Counted from the first letter of the stretch, positions 19,271-28,542 are shown. The stretch is 64,000 nucleotides of DNA from Ignavibacteriales bacterium (GCA_016714125.1 JADJNX010000001.1:1-64000), one strand, 5' to 3'. Numbers and translations: made by a program. The notes: generated by a model not told the origin, from the sequence alone.

Positions 19271-21217
19271 TTATTTCTGTGTTTTTGTGGCTACTTTGTA
19301 AAGTCCATATCCAAGAAGGACAAAGACACAAAGGGAGATCAAATCTCCCACTCCGCCTAAACCTTCAACGAGACCTACATGCAGAACATCAATAACATTT
19401 TTACCGGCTTCAACTTCTGTTGCAATTAAAACTGCAAGAAGAATACCGGTAAGCGATCCACCGGCTATAAGACCTGAACTGAATAATGCTCCGGGTCCAA
19501 TTTCACCGTCATCTTCTTTTGAACTGTTCTTTTTCTCAACAAACCATTTAACCAAACCACCAAGGAATATTGGGGCTGTAGTGGAAAGTGGAAGATATGC
19601 ACCCACCGCAAAAGGAAGTGACCTTACTCCTGCGAGTTCAAGAACTGCTGAAATTCCCATGCCTGTTACTACCAGACCCCAGGGAAGATCCTGAGAAAGA
19701 AGTCCTTTAATTACCGTAGCCATCAAGGTAGCTTGTGGGGCAGGAAGAGGATTGGCTGAAACAGTTGAATCAGCGCCAATTCCTATTGCGTTGTTGAGGA
19801 TCAACATCGTTGCTCCAATTACAACAGATGAGGCAACAACACCAATGATAAGTCCATATTGCTGTTTAATTGGAGTTGCACCAACAATGTAACCCGTTTT
19901 AAGATCCTGTGAGGTGGCACCCGCATTTGCAGCCGCGATACACACAATGGAACCTACGACCAAAGCTATTGGCTGGTGGGCACTACCTGTCCATCCAAGT
20001 CCCACAAAGATAAGACTTGTTGCCATAAGGGTTGCGATTGTCATTCCTGAGATAGGATTTGATGATGAACCGATGATTCCCACAATTCTTGATGACACTG
20101 TCACAAAGAAAAAGCCAAAAACAACGATCATCACAGCAGAAAGGAAGTTAGTTGGAATCGATGGGATGATTGCCATGAAAGCAACAAGAACAACTGCACC
20201 AACAAGTACAAATACGAGTGGTAAGTCTTTTTCGGTTCTGAGGGTACTCTTTCCGGCAGCACCGGCTTTAAAGTCACCAATTGAATCTTTGAAGGCACTT
20301 ACAATTGTTGGAAGAGTTTTTATCAGTGTCATAATACCACCAAAGGTAACCGCTCCGGCACCAATGTATCTGATATAATTACCCCAAATTTCGCGGGCAG
20401 ACATATCTTTGATAAGTTGGGCTTTAACAGGTGGAAAAGCAGTTTCCAATCCACTACCGATGAGTGTTATCAATGGAATAAGAACCAACCATGAAAGGAC
20501 ACCACCGGCAACCATTATGCCTGCAATTTTGGGTCCAATTATATATCCAACACCAAGTAACTCAGGAGATATTTCCCCCATGACTGTACCGTTTGGAAGA
20601 GCTGAATCTTTCGCGAATGTGTAGTTAGGTGCCTCTTTCCAGAGACCAAAAACCGACATCAACACTTTATACCCAAATGATATTCCCAAGCCGTAATAAA
20701 CTTTTTGGGCAAGGTTTCCGCCTTTTTCGCCTGCAACCAAAACATCAGCGCATGCAGTTCCTTCCGGATAAGGCAAAACCCCATGTTCTTTTACTATCAG
20801 CGAACGGCGTAGGGGTACCATAAAAAGTACGCCAAGAATACCGCCGGCTAGTGCCAGAACAAATATCTGAAAATATTCGAAATACTCAATACCACCGTCT
20901 AAAAATAATAAAGCAGGGATTGTAAATACAACACCTGCAGCTACCGACTCACCGGCTGAACCGATGGTCTGTACAATATTATTTTCAAGAATGGTTGATT
21001 TGCCGATTTTTTTAAACACTGCAATCGCCAATACGGCAATTGGAATGGAGGCACTTACAGTTAAACCAACTTTTAAGCCTAAATAAACTGTTGCCGCACC
21101 AAAAATGATTCCGAATAATGCACCAAGAATGATAGCTTTTGGTGTAAATTCTGGAATAAAGTCCGTTGCAGCGATATAAGGCTTGAAGGTTTTCTCATTT
21201 TGTCCGTTTTGAGCCAT
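19271..21217 (-). CDS. OPT-family oligopeptide transporter
   Basis: A ~648-residue polytopic transporter, about 16 hydrophobic segments. N-terminal part AIILGALFGIIFGAATVYLGLKVGLTVSASIP and PYPEGTACADVLVAGEKGG are typical of the prokaryotic OPT branch; later SSSNPISGMTIATLMATSL and GATSQDLKTGYIVGATP are the other conserved loops. The ATG at 21217 (MAQNGQNEK) has GGGA six bases upstream and is preferred over an upstream TTG at 21244. Followed closely by the pqqD-like and pepD genes, which suggests uptake and breakdown of peptides or metal-peptide complexes. Confidence 0.9.
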   Translation of the reverse strand: MAQNGQNEKTFKPYIAATDFIPEFTPKAIILGALFGIIFGAATVYLGLKVGLTVSASIPIAVLAIAVFKKIGKSTILENNIVQTIGSAGESVAAGVVFTIPALLFLDGGIEYFEYFQIFVLALAGGILGVLFMVPLRRSLIVKEHGVLPYPEGTACADVLVAGEKGGNLAQKVYYGLGISFGYKVLMSVFGLWKEAPNYTFAKDSALPNGTVMGEISPELLGVGYIIGPKIAGIMVAGGVLSWLVLIPLITLIGSGLETAFPPVKAQLIKDMSAREIWGNYIRYIGAGAVTFGGIMTLIKTLPTIVSAFKDSIGDFKAGAAGKSTLRTEKDLPLVFVLVGAVVLVAFMAIIPSIPTNFLSAVMIVVFGFFFVTVSSRIVGIIGSSSNPISGMTIATLMATSLIFVGLGWTGSAHQPIALVVGSIVCIAAANAGATSQDLKTGYIVGATPIKQQYGLIIGVVASSVVIGATMLILNNAIGIGADSTVSANPLPAPQATLMATVIKGLLSQDLPWGLVVTGMGISAVLELAGVRSLPFAVGAYLPLSTTAPIFLGGLVKWFVEKKNSSKEDDGEIGPGALFSSGLIAGGSLTGILLAVLIATEVEAGKNVIDVLHVGLVEGLGGVGDLISLCVFVLLGYGLYKVATKTQK

Positions 21218-21312
21218 AATTATCCCGGATTTATTGATTACCAAAAAATAGAAACCACAATTTACCTATTAATTAGGAAATAACAAGAGAAGAATTTGAG
21301 AGACAGGAGAAC

Positions 21313-21481
21313 CTCAGTACTTCGGAACTTCAGTGCTTCAGAGACTTGAGTAATTTAGAACTTTAGAACTTGAGAAACTGAGAAACTCGAGTGCAAGACG
21401 GAAGCACTGAATCACCGTGGTTCTGAAACTCCGAAGCTCTGAGGTTCTGAATCTCTGAAGTTCTGAGGTTCCGGAGTTCTG
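21313..21481. repeat. Octamer array A, two facing halves
   Basis: The left half (21313-21390) reads as 8- to 9-base units such as GTACTTCG, GAACTTCA, GTGCTTCA, GAACTTTA, GAAACTGA. The right half (21406-21481) is the same unit family on the other strand: its complement reads AGAACTCC, GGAACCTC, AGAACTTC, AGAGATTC, AGAACCTC, AGAGCTTC in strict 8-base phase. Together they can fold as an imperfect long hairpin. It starts two bases past the tetR stop and fills the gap before the OPT start. Confidence 0.85.
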
Positions 21482-21483
21482 CT

Positions 21484-22050
21484 TTACACTTTGAGAAACT
21501 TCACAACTTCGTTTGCTTCCAGTTCATTGGTTCCCAACATATCGCCGAGGTTAATTCCTTCTGCCAAAGCGATGATCATTCCTGAGAGAAGCTGGGCATC
21601 CTCCTTGGTTTTGCAAAATGGGAGCAGAGCTGTGGTTATGGTATCTTTGGTCTGCTGAAAGATTTTGATAATCTTAAAGCCGAGTTTACGATTTCCGGTT
21701 AAGATCTCAAGCCAAATGAAATGGAGCAGTTTGGCATTTTGGGGCTCTGATGTAAGGGCAGCGAGAGTGACACCCACAATGTCACTCCCCTTTTTGGCTT
21801 TTAAGTCTTTTAGTCCAAAAACTATTCGCTCCGCAACCTCTTCAAAATTTTTACGAGCAATCTCTTCAATCAAACTGTCTTTTGATCGAAAGTGATAGTA
21901 GAGAGTCCCTTTGCTGATCTTAATACTTTTTGCAATGTCAGCAAGACTTGTGTCCCTGATCCCCTTTTTGAGGATTTGTGCCGATGCAGTCGCAAGAATT
22001 CTATCGTAGGTTGGCTCTTTAGGTAAAGCCGACTTTCCGGTTGGGAGCAT
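21484..22050 (-). CDS. TetR/AcrR-family transcriptional regulator
   Basis: A 188-residue one-component repressor. The N-terminal HTH is TSLADIAKSIKISKGTLYYHFRSKDSLIEEIARK (about residues 35-70); the C-terminal ligand domain is helical and unassigned. Its ATG overlaps the TGA of the S46 peptidase gene (TGATG), so it is translated from that transcript and may regulate it. The KISKGTLYYHF helix is canonical. Confidence 0.9.
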   Translation of the reverse strand: MLPTGKSALPKEPTYDRILATASAQILKKGIRDTSLADIAKSIKISKGTLYYHFRSKDSLIEEIARKNFEEVAERIVFGLKDLKAKKGSDIVGVTLAALTSEPQNAKLLHFIWLEILTGNRKLGFKIIKIFQQTKDTITTALLPFCKTKEDAQLLSGMIIALAEGINLGDMLGTNELEANEVVKFLKV

Positions 22051-24215
22051 CAGTTTACCCCAAGTTCTGCGAGTAAGTTATGGGCTCCACCAACTTTCTC
22101 AACATTCCACAAAACATACCGGATATCCACACCAATTGATCTGCTGTAAGCCTCGCTCCAGGCATAATCGTTTATGGTTGCCCCATAGGCACGATCAAAA
22201 TTTAATCCGATAAGTCTACCCCATGCATCCAAAACGGGACTTCCCGAATTGCCACCCGTTGTGTCAAGATTATAGAGGATTGCCACAGGAAGATCGTCAA
22301 GTTTATCATCTTTAAATCTGCCGTAGTCTTTATTCTTCCACAATTCTTTTAATTTTGGTGGGAGTACATAATCCGGATTACCTGAGTAACTTTTTTCAAT
22401 TAAGCCGGTCAAGGTTGTAAATGGTTTATAATAGGTAGCATCAGCAGGAGTATAACCTTTTATATAACCATAGGTTAAACGAAGCGTTGAATTTGCATCA
22501 GGGATAAATGAACTGCTTAGATATAACTTTTTAACTTCAATAAAATCTGCAAGAAGTGAATTAAGATTTCCTTCTGCGTTTTTAGCGATTTCTGCGTAAG
22601 AAGCAAACTGTTCATCAAATTCTTTGTACATCTCCACCAACGGGTCATTCAATTTTGCAAATTCTTCCGGAGCAAGATTAAGTAAATCCATAAACGCAGT
22701 TTTATTAAGAAGCTGTGTTTTTGAAATTATTCCTTTAAAATATTCTTCAGCTTCAACAGTGGCAGGACGATTTGTAAAAAATCTTTGAAGCACTTTAATA
22801 TCTCTAAATTCGCTTCTTTTTGCGGCATCAGCAATAACAATCTTAAATTGGTTGACATCAGCTTCGGGTATATATCCCGCAAAAAGTTCATCGATTGTGT
22901 TTTGGAGCATTGCCTTGTTTTTATCTTTAAATATATTTGGTCGGCTTTGATCAGTTAATGATTTCGCAGACATATATTCCGCCATCAATTCACCAAGCTG
23001 ATAGGTTGTTGAAAAACGGGAGAGAATAATGCCAAACAAATTGATTGAAGTAACCTGATGAAGGGGCTCATACTCCTTCTTGATTTTTTGCATCAATCCG
23101 GAATATTTGTTCCTAAGTTCCGAATTACCCGCGATAAATTTCTCTATTTCAACTTCCTCTTTCTCCTTCTGTCCAATAATATCCACCTTGTTAAATCCTG
23201 CAAGTTTTCCCCTGAAGTTTTTCTCGGTATTTGCCATCGTCTTAATTTGAGGATCAAGTTTTAATTTCCAGTCGAGGTTTTGTGCGCTGAGCTCTTCAAA
23301 ATTTGAAATAATGGATGCAAATACCTGTTGCATATATGGTAATCTTTGATCTCTATGGAGCTTCAGGAACTCTGAAGGACGATTTCTATATGTTGTCCCC
23401 GGATATCCAAGAACAAAAACAAAATCGTTTTCTTGAACACCATCAGGATTTACAGGGATAAATTTCTTGGGTTTGTAGGGGACATTTTCTTTTGCATAGG
23501 GTGCCGGTGAGCCGTCAGGAGCTACATAAGCTCTTAGAAATGAGAAGTCACCTGTATGACGAGGCCAAACCCAATTGTCTGTCTCTCCGCCAAATTCACC
23601 AATTGCTCTCGGTGGAGCATAAACAAGTCTTACGTCCTTAAGTTCAAGATACTTAAACAGAACATATGTTTTCCCAATGAACATCTCTGAAACTTCAGCT
23701 TTAATACCGGGTTCTTTTTGAGCTTCATCAACAAGTTTTCTGCGAGCTTTGTTTATTGCGTCAATCCGTTCAGATGACTCTTTCCCCGCAGCAGCATCCA
23801 GAATTTCTTTTGACACATCCGAGTATCCAACAGTGATTTGGCAAGTTTGTCCCTTGGCTGGAATTTCTTTATCTCTGTCGGTGGCAATAAATCCATTTTC
23901 AAGATAATTATTTTCCGCACTGCTGGCGGCAGCAATATCCTCAAAAGAGCAATGGTGGTTTGTCAAAATTAGTCCATCCTCTGATACAAAAGAACCTGTA
24001 CAGCCTCTAAGTTTCACCAAGGCATCAATAAGGCTGACACCATCAGGGTTGTAAATTTCCTTTACATCAATTTTTAGTCCCGCTTCCCTAAGATTGAGAC
24101 TTGGAATCTCGCTGAGGGGAAACATCCCTTCATCAAGTATCTTCGAACCTGAAAGAATAATTAGAAGTGTAAAAAGGAAAAAATTCAACTTGTAGCGTTT
24201 AAGGAATGGAAACAT
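22050..24215 (-). CDS. S46 dipeptidyl-peptidase (DPP7/DPP11 family)
   Basis: A 721-residue exported serine peptidase that releases dipeptides from extracellular peptides. N-terminal hydrophobic signal (FFLFTLLIILSGS), then the trypsin-like triad: His in GLILTNHHCSF (~residue 87), Asp in the GGETDNWVWPRHTGDFSF region (~210-225), Ser in TTGGNSGSPVLDAWG. The residue 18 after the Ser is Arg (GLNFDRAYG). In characterised members the equivalent Arg marks acidic (Asp/Glu) P1 specificity, Gly marks hydrophobic, so a DPP11-like preference is inferred. The length fits the family. With the OPT, MFS and aminopeptidase genes it suggests growth on peptides. Confidence 0.9.
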   Translation of the reverse strand: MFPFLKRYKLNFFLFTLLIILSGSKILDEGMFPLSEIPSLNLREAGLKIDVKEIYNPDGVSLIDALVKLRGCTGSFVSEDGLILTNHHCSFEDIAAASSAENNYLENGFIATDRDKEIPAKGQTCQITVGYSDVSKEILDAAAGKESSERIDAINKARRKLVDEAQKEPGIKAEVSEMFIGKTYVLFKYLELKDVRLVYAPPRAIGEFGGETDNWVWPRHTGDFSFLRAYVAPDGSPAPYAKENVPYKPKKFIPVNPDGVQENDFVFVLGYPGTTYRNRPSEFLKLHRDQRLPYMQQVFASIISNFEELSAQNLDWKLKLDPQIKTMANTEKNFRGKLAGFNKVDIIGQKEKEEVEIEKFIAGNSELRNKYSGLMQKIKKEYEPLHQVTSINLFGIILSRFSTTYQLGELMAEYMSAKSLTDQSRPNIFKDKNKAMLQNTIDELFAGYIPEADVNQFKIVIADAAKRSEFRDIKVLQRFFTNRPATVEAEEYFKGIISKTQLLNKTAFMDLLNLAPEEFAKLNDPLVEMYKEFDEQFASYAEIAKNAEGNLNSLLADFIEVKKLYLSSSFIPDANSTLRLTYGYIKGYTPADATYYKPFTTLTGLIEKSYSGNPDYVLPPKLKELWKNKDYGRFKDDKLDDLPVAILYNLDTTGGNSGSPVLDAWGRLIGLNFDRAYGATINDYAWSEAYSRSIGVDIRYVLWNVEKVGGAHNLLAELGVN

Positions 24216-24305
24216 CTGGTTTGTCCAAAATTTGTTTGAGGAACAATTAATTCATAACTGCAAATTACTAATTTTAGGCAAAATTCTCCCAACCTTTTAG
24301 GAGAA

Positions 24306-24405
24306 CCTAAGAACTCCAAAACCTCAGAACACCGGTGTTTCGGAACTGCAGTACCTATGAAATACAGAAGCTCTGAAGTACCGGAGCTCTGAATCTCTGA
24401 AGTTC
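24306..24405 (-). repeat. Octamer array B
   Basis: On the minus strand this gap starts with 8-base units GAACTTCA, GAGATTCA, GAGCTCCG, GTACTTCA, GAGCTTCT, then decays into mixed-orientation units towards 24306. It lies directly past the ilvE terminator and before the S46 start. The unit order ACTTCAGAGATTC recurs in arrays C and D. Confidence 0.75.
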
Positions 24406-24442
24406 AAAAAAAAAGCTGCCCCGAGATGAGTCAAGGCAGCTT
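24406..24442 (-). terminator. Rho-independent terminator of ilvE
   Basis: Stem AAGCTGCC (24413-24420) with GGCAGCTT (24435-24442), loop of 14 bases. On the minus strand the stem is followed by about nine T (24406-24414). It is 21 bases past the ilvE stop at 24463. Confidence 0.9.
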
Positions 24443-24462
24443 TGTATAACTTTATTAATAGG

Positions 24463-25548
24463 TCAGGTGGCAATCGCATGAGCTTCCACTTTGGCAGTCC
24501 AGCCATAGCGGTCTTCAACGATACCTTTTTGAATGCCGGTCAGTTCTTTAAAGAGCCGTTCAGCAAGTTTACCTACATTTTTGTCGCAGAAAATAAGACT
24601 GTTTTCTTTGTATTTGAGTTCACAAACCGAAGAAATGATAGCGGCTGTGCCTGTTCCAAAAACTTCAAGCACTTCACCTTTTTCATATCTTGTAAGCAGT
24701 TCCTCTAAAGGAATAAGCCTTTCAGTTACATTGTAACCCCAGTCCTTAAGGATTTGAATAGTTGACTTTCGTGTGATTCCCGGAAGGATACCACCAGAAA
24801 GCATTGGGGTTGCAACTTCATCTTTGAATTGTACAAAGATATTCATTGTTCCAACTTCTTCAATGTACTTCAATTCAACTGCATCAAGCCACAGAGTTTG
24901 AGTACAACCGGCTTTATGAGCAATTTCGGCACCAGCCATACTCGCAGCATAGTTACCGGCAGTTTTACACTCTCCAAGTCCTTTTCTGACAGTTCTAACA
25001 TACTCGTCCTGAATCAAAATTTTAACAGGTTTAAATCCTTCAGGGTAATAAGCCCCTACAGGTGACAGCAATAAGATGAATGTATAAGTTTCAGATGGTC
25101 TGACACCAAGATATGGATCGGCTCCAAACATGAATGGTCTCACATAAAGTGAATCACTCTCTCCACGCGGAATCCAGTCTCTCTCGATCCAAACAAGTTC
25201 TTTTAGCGCCTCGACACAAAAATCCACATCAACTTCCGGCATGCAGAGTCTTCTGGCAGAATTGTTCATTCTTATAAAATTCTCTTCAGGCCTGAATAGC
25301 TGAAATTCGCCGTTTGGCGTGTAATATGCTTTTAATCCTTCGAAGATCGTCTGACCATAGTGCAAAACAGATGTTGCAGGATGTATCTGCAAAGAACCAA
25401 GCGCTGTGATCCGGGGGTTATACCACCCTTTTTCAGCGGAATAATCCATTACAAATACATTATCTGTAAAGTATTTCCCAAAGCCCAATTGCGCCGGTAA
25501 TACTACAGGTTCTGTCCTTTCGAACACATTATATTGAATATTTTCCAA
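24463..25548 (-). CDS. ilvE: Branched-chain amino acid aminotransferase
   Basis: A 361-residue class IV PLP aminotransferase interconverting Leu, Ile and Val with their 2-oxo acids. Visible marks: FGKYFTDNVFVMDY, LHYGQTIFEGLKAY, FRPEENFIRMNNSARRLCMP, the PLP lysine in GLGECKTAGNYAAS, EVGTMNIFVQF, and LSGGILPGITRKSTIQI. This is the long (type II, ~350-residue) form common in Bacteroidota. It stands alone with its own terminator. Intact frame. Confidence 0.93.
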   Translation of the reverse strand: MENIQYNVFERTEPVVLPAQLGFGKYFTDNVFVMDYSAEKGWYNPRITALGSLQIHPATSVLHYGQTIFEGLKAYYTPNGEFQLFRPEENFIRMNNSARRLCMPEVDVDFCVEALKELVWIERDWIPRGESDSLYVRPFMFGADPYLGVRPSETYTFILLLSPVGAYYPEGFKPVKILIQDEYVRTVRKGLGECKTAGNYAASMAGAEIAHKAGCTQTLWLDAVELKYIEEVGTMNIFVQFKDEVATPMLSGGILPGITRKSTIQILKDWGYNVTERLIPLEELLTRYEKGEVLEVFGTGTAAIISSVCELKYKENSLIFCDKNVGKLAERLFKELTGIQKGIVEDRYGWTAKVEAHAIAT

Positions 25549-25630
25549 GTCTCCCGTCCTTTCATTTTTAGGGTGAAAGTTGTACGGAAATGTACAAAAA
25601 GTTACCGTCTTTTAAAAGTCGAAAAAGTAA

Positions 25631-25978
25631 CTATATACGCATGTACATGGCGACTTCTTGCGCAGCTTTCATATTGAATTCATTTGTAAGCGTTTTGTTG
25701 TTCACAAGATCAATGATTGTGCCAATCAGACACAAACCACCGGTAAACAAATAGAGGATCCCCATTCCGATCTGTCCAAGGTAGAATCTTTGAATACCGC
25801 CGGCGACAAAAAATCCAAGTATGGTAAGGATAAGAACTGTCTGTGCATCTTTCCTTTTTTGTGAATACATCATGGAAAATTCTCTTGCTTGCTCATCTGA
25901 GATCCTTGAGAAATAGTTATCAAGGAAACTCATCTCCTCAAAGGAAACTGCAGGAAGAAAATCTTGTGCTTTTGCCAT
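25631..25978 (-). CDS. TM2-domain membrane protein
   Basis: A 115-residue protein. Residues ~50-105 form the TM2 domain: LTILGFFVAGGIQRFYLGQIGMGILYLFTGGLCLIGTIIDL with two helices joined by the short G-x-x-RFYLG turn. The N-terminal ~45 residues are soluble and charged. Role unknown; it is often a small housekeeping membrane protein. The next gene (DUF2752) is in the same direction, a pairing that recurs in Bacteroidota, though I state that from memory. Confidence 0.85.
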   Translation of the reverse strand: MAKAQDFLPAVSFEEMSFLDNYFSRISDEQAREFSMMYSQKRKDAQTVLILTILGFFVAGGIQRFYLGQIGMGILYLFTGGLCLIGTIIDLVNNKTLTNEFNMKAAQEVAMYMRI

Positions 25979-26042
25979 TGCTGACCTCTTATATAATTGA
26001 ATGAATTGGTTTTAAATATTTAACTTTTTATTAAAAAATAAT

Positions 26043-26450
26043 TTAACGACTGAGTAATTGTGCCTGGTTTTTTTGCCGTAATCTAAATTGATTAATCGAA
26101 ATTTGAATGATTCTGAATGTAATCGCTACCAGAGCAAACATCCCCATTTTGTGTGTTTCCCATGCGGCAGCGATCTCGCCGTGCATCAAATAGGAAATTG
26201 ATCTTCCAAGTCCACAACCCGGACAATGTTCAAATCCGAGGTTATCCAAAACGCAAAAGCTGAATTTTGACTGTTGGAATGGATCATAGACAAGCAAATA
26301 GAGAAGAGCAATTATCCATAAAAATGCTTCGAACCAGGGAGTTTTGATGAATTTTAAAATGAATTTCACAAGTGTCAAAAACTTCTCATATTTTAAAATT
26401 AAGTTAAGAAAGTTTTTAACAGTAAAAAACAATAAGATTACCAAATTCAT
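26043..26450 (-). CDS. DUF2752 membrane protein
   Basis: A 135-residue protein with two to three hydrophobic helices. The family motif is CVLDNLGFEHCPGCGLGRSISYLMHG, with the paired cysteines CPGC and the Arg, followed by AAWETHKMGMFALVAITFRI. The function of the family is not known to me. The N-terminus is rich in Lys, Phe and Leu and the true start may be one of the later Met codons. Confidence 0.8.
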   Translation of the reverse strand: MNLVILLFFTVKNFLNLILKYEKFLTLVKFILKFIKTPWFEAFLWIIALLYLLVYDPFQQSKFSFCVLDNLGFEHCPGCGLGRSISYLMHGEIAAAWETHKMGMFALVAITFRIIQISINQFRLRQKNQAQLLSR

Positions 26451-26646
26451 CTAATAATCGCTATTTTTTTGATATTTGGCTGAAATTGTACGATTAATAT
26501 CTTTAGTTTTCCCTTCCTGAATCATATAGCTAATTAAAGCATTTATTCTTATTTTAGAGTTTGAAACAAAAAGCTTTATTAAAACCGGTTAATCTAAAAT
26601 GATATTCTTCATCACTTTGTCATTTCCCTATTATGGGAGTATATAA

Positions 26647-27690
26647 ATGAGCAGATTCCATCTCTTTGTTATTTCATTGCTGCTGTTATCCGGGACTATC
26701 TCACACAGCGCCCCGGATACCTTTTCAAATGACTTTTCTGCCAAACTTGAAAATAGTATAACCGTTCCTCTCGAAAAGGGATTTGGAGTTGTTCTGCTTT
26801 CGGGACCCAATCTTGAAGATGCAAAAAAAATGGGGAAAAAATATTCCGAAAAAGGAATCACTATAAGAGTCGTAAAAAATGATAAGATGAAAAAAAACCG
26901 CTACAAGGTGGTTGCCGGTCTTTTCACAAAAAGAACCGATGCAGAATTTTACAAAAAACAATTACAAAAAGATTTAAAATTAAAAAAACTTTGGGTGATG
27001 GAATTTGATTCTGATTCTAAGGTCGTTAATACCTATCAAGCAAAAAATGTCCCTAAAAAGGAAAAAGAACCCGAAAAACCTGTTAAGGAAGTGGATGAAG
27101 AAATTATTCTTCCATCCGGACAAGAGGCTGAAACCTCAGAAGACATGACTGATACTGAAAAACAGAAAGAAAAAAAGACCAGTGAAGAAGTATCTTCTCT
27201 CTTAAACACTTATAACTCTGTTCTTATTATTTACAATATTGGTGAATTAAAAGCGTTGAACGAATACATTCATCCTAAAACTGGTTTCACAGTTATGGAA
27301 AATTCCGGTGCTTTTGTCCATTTGACCTGGTATAACAGAATCGATTCTCTTTTGGATCATCCGATGATGAAAATCCCCCCAAAATCGTGTCAACCAAAAT
27401 TTGAATCAGCACCCATATATCGTTGTGAGCTTGAAAGTTGGAGCAAAACAGGGTGTTACCTGTCGAAGATTGAGCCTCTTTCAAAAGAATTTATAAAATT
27501 TCTTCGTCCCGATCACCAAGACGACCCCTTGATGATCGAAAAAATTAAAAAATGTGAAACAACAACAGGCTGGGTGCTCACCCAATCGGATAACGTCCCA
27601 TATTATCACAAATACCGCATCTATTTTGGTCTCATCGACGGCAAATGGTACATCACCGCAATTGACCTTACAATCCCCTGCTCGGCGTGA
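26647..27690 (+). CDS. Exported SPOR-domain protein with linker and unassigned C-terminal domain
   Basis: A 347-residue protein. Signal MSRFHLFVISLLLLSGTISHS; residues ~35-115 look like a SPOR domain (FGVVLLSGPNLEDAKKMGKKYSEKG, RYKVVAGLFTKRTDAEFYKKQL), which binds denuded peptidoglycan glycans. A charged linker of Lys/Glu repeats (~125-180) leads to a C-terminal domain with IHPKTGFTVMENSGAFVHLTWYNRI and four Cys, unassigned. It is the only plus-strand gene between 1 and 51 kb, with a divergent neighbour at 26450. Cell-envelope role inferred. Confidence 0.65.
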   Translation: MSRFHLFVISLLLLSGTISHSAPDTFSNDFSAKLENSITVPLEKGFGVVLLSGPNLEDAKKMGKKYSEKGITIRVVKNDKMKKNRYKVVAGLFTKRTDAEFYKKQLQKDLKLKKLWVMEFDSDSKVVNTYQAKNVPKKEKEPEKPVKEVDEEIILPSGQEAETSEDMTDTEKQKEKKTSEEVSSLLNTYNSVLIIYNIGELKALNEYIHPKTGFTVMENSGAFVHLTWYNRIDSLLDHPMMKIPPKSCQPKFESAPIYRCELESWSKTGCYLSKIEPLSKEFIKFLRPDHQDDPLMIEKIKKCETTTGWVLTQSDNVPYYHKYRIYFGLIDGKWYITAIDLTIPCSA

Positions 27691-27695
27691 GAGAG

Positions 27696-27767
27696 GTGAG
27701 AAACTGGAGTGACTTGAGAAACTTGAGTACTTCAGAGATTCAGAACTTCAGAACTTCGGTGAATCGG
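27696..27767 (+). repeat. Octamer array C
   Basis: Units read GAGAAACTG, GAGTGACTT, GAGAAACTT (9-base) then GAGTACTT, CAGAGATT, CAGAACTT, CAGAACTT (8-base). It begins 6 bases past the stop of the SPOR gene, between convergent genes. No inverted half follows. The AGTACTTCAGAGATTC word is shared with array D. Confidence 0.8.
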
Positions 27768-27785
27768 TAATTTTTGTTAAAAAGT

Positions 27786-27869
27786 TATCCGTGAAAATCT
27801 GTGTTAAATCCGTGAAATCCGTGTTCCATTTTAAAACCCTCTGCGAAAATCAGTCTAGTCTGCGTGTAT
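27786..27869 (+). repeat. Second repeat class, TCCGTGAAA/CTGCGAAAAT type
   Basis: Degenerate direct units TCCGTGAAAATCTGTG, AATCCGTGAAATCCGTG (27788-27824) and CTGCGAAAATC, GTCTGCGTG (27841-27869). The wording differs from the octamer arrays though it follows array C immediately. The repeats end 10 bases before the stop of the minus-strand gene at 27879. Confidence 0.55.
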
Positions 27870-27878
27870 CTAGGTCCT

Positions 27879-28538
27879 CTACTGTTCCTTATATTCTTCA
27901 GTTTCTTTCAAGAGATCGATCGATTTAATTATCGGATTCCATTCGCTGTCACCAAAGAGAAGTTGAAACCACTTTTTATCTCTGTTTTCATATTTCACAT
28001 TAAAAAACAACCAGAGGGAAACCATTGTGAACGCCAAAGTTACCCCACCCTGAATTACCCATTGCAGGAGGTTCCAGTCGTTAATCATCTCCTCATTCCA
28101 GTAAAATATGGTCCACAAAGGGAGTTGTAAAAACATTACTCTGATAACCCACAGAGTCGAGGATTTTAGTTTTGCAAGTTTGATCTGCGTTTTTATTACG
28201 GGTTCGGTCATATCAATTGTATAGATCGTAAAAAGCTGATGACTGTAAAGTATCACAGCAACAGCAGTTAATATTACCTGGGCAGTAGCTGAATACAGAA
28301 AAAATTTATTTGAAAATTCAAATAGATTGATATATATATTAGCCAGTAAGTAACCACCACCACCTGCCCATAAAATGCCAAGTATTACCGTAAACAGCTT
28401 AAGTGGTTTCATCGAAGAAATCAGGGAAGAGACATTTTGCGTGGAGTTTTTGTCCACATTAGGCAACTTTAGTTCAGGCTCTCTTTCCATTCCGTTGTTT
28501 AGCGATTGCCACTCTTTTTTTATATCGTTTTCATTCAT
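27879..28538 (-). CDS. Four-helix membrane protein, probable partner of the ECF sigma factor
   Basis: Not a recognised family. A 219-residue protein: a ~40-residue soluble N-terminus (MNENDIKKEWQSLNNGM), then about four helices (FTVILGILWAGGGGYLLANI, YSATAQVILTAVAVILYS, VMFLQLPLWTIFYW, IQGGVTLAFTMVSLWLFF) and a short charged tail. It starts four bases after the sigma gene's repaired stop (28543). That spacing is the usual arrangement of an anti-sigma factor, so that role is inferred; no zinc HXXXCXXC anti-sigma motif is seen. Confidence 0.55.
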   Translation of the reverse strand: MNENDIKKEWQSLNNGMEREPELKLPNVDKNSTQNVSSLISSMKPLKLFTVILGILWAGGGGYLLANIYINLFEFSNKFFLYSATAQVILTAVAVILYSHQLFTIYTIDMTEPVIKTQIKLAKLKSSTLWVIRVMFLQLPLWTIFYWNEEMINDWNLLQWVIQGGVTLAFTMVSLWLFFNVKYENRDKKWFQLLFGDSEWNPIIKSIDLLKETEEYKEQ

Positions 28539-28542
28539 TTTG

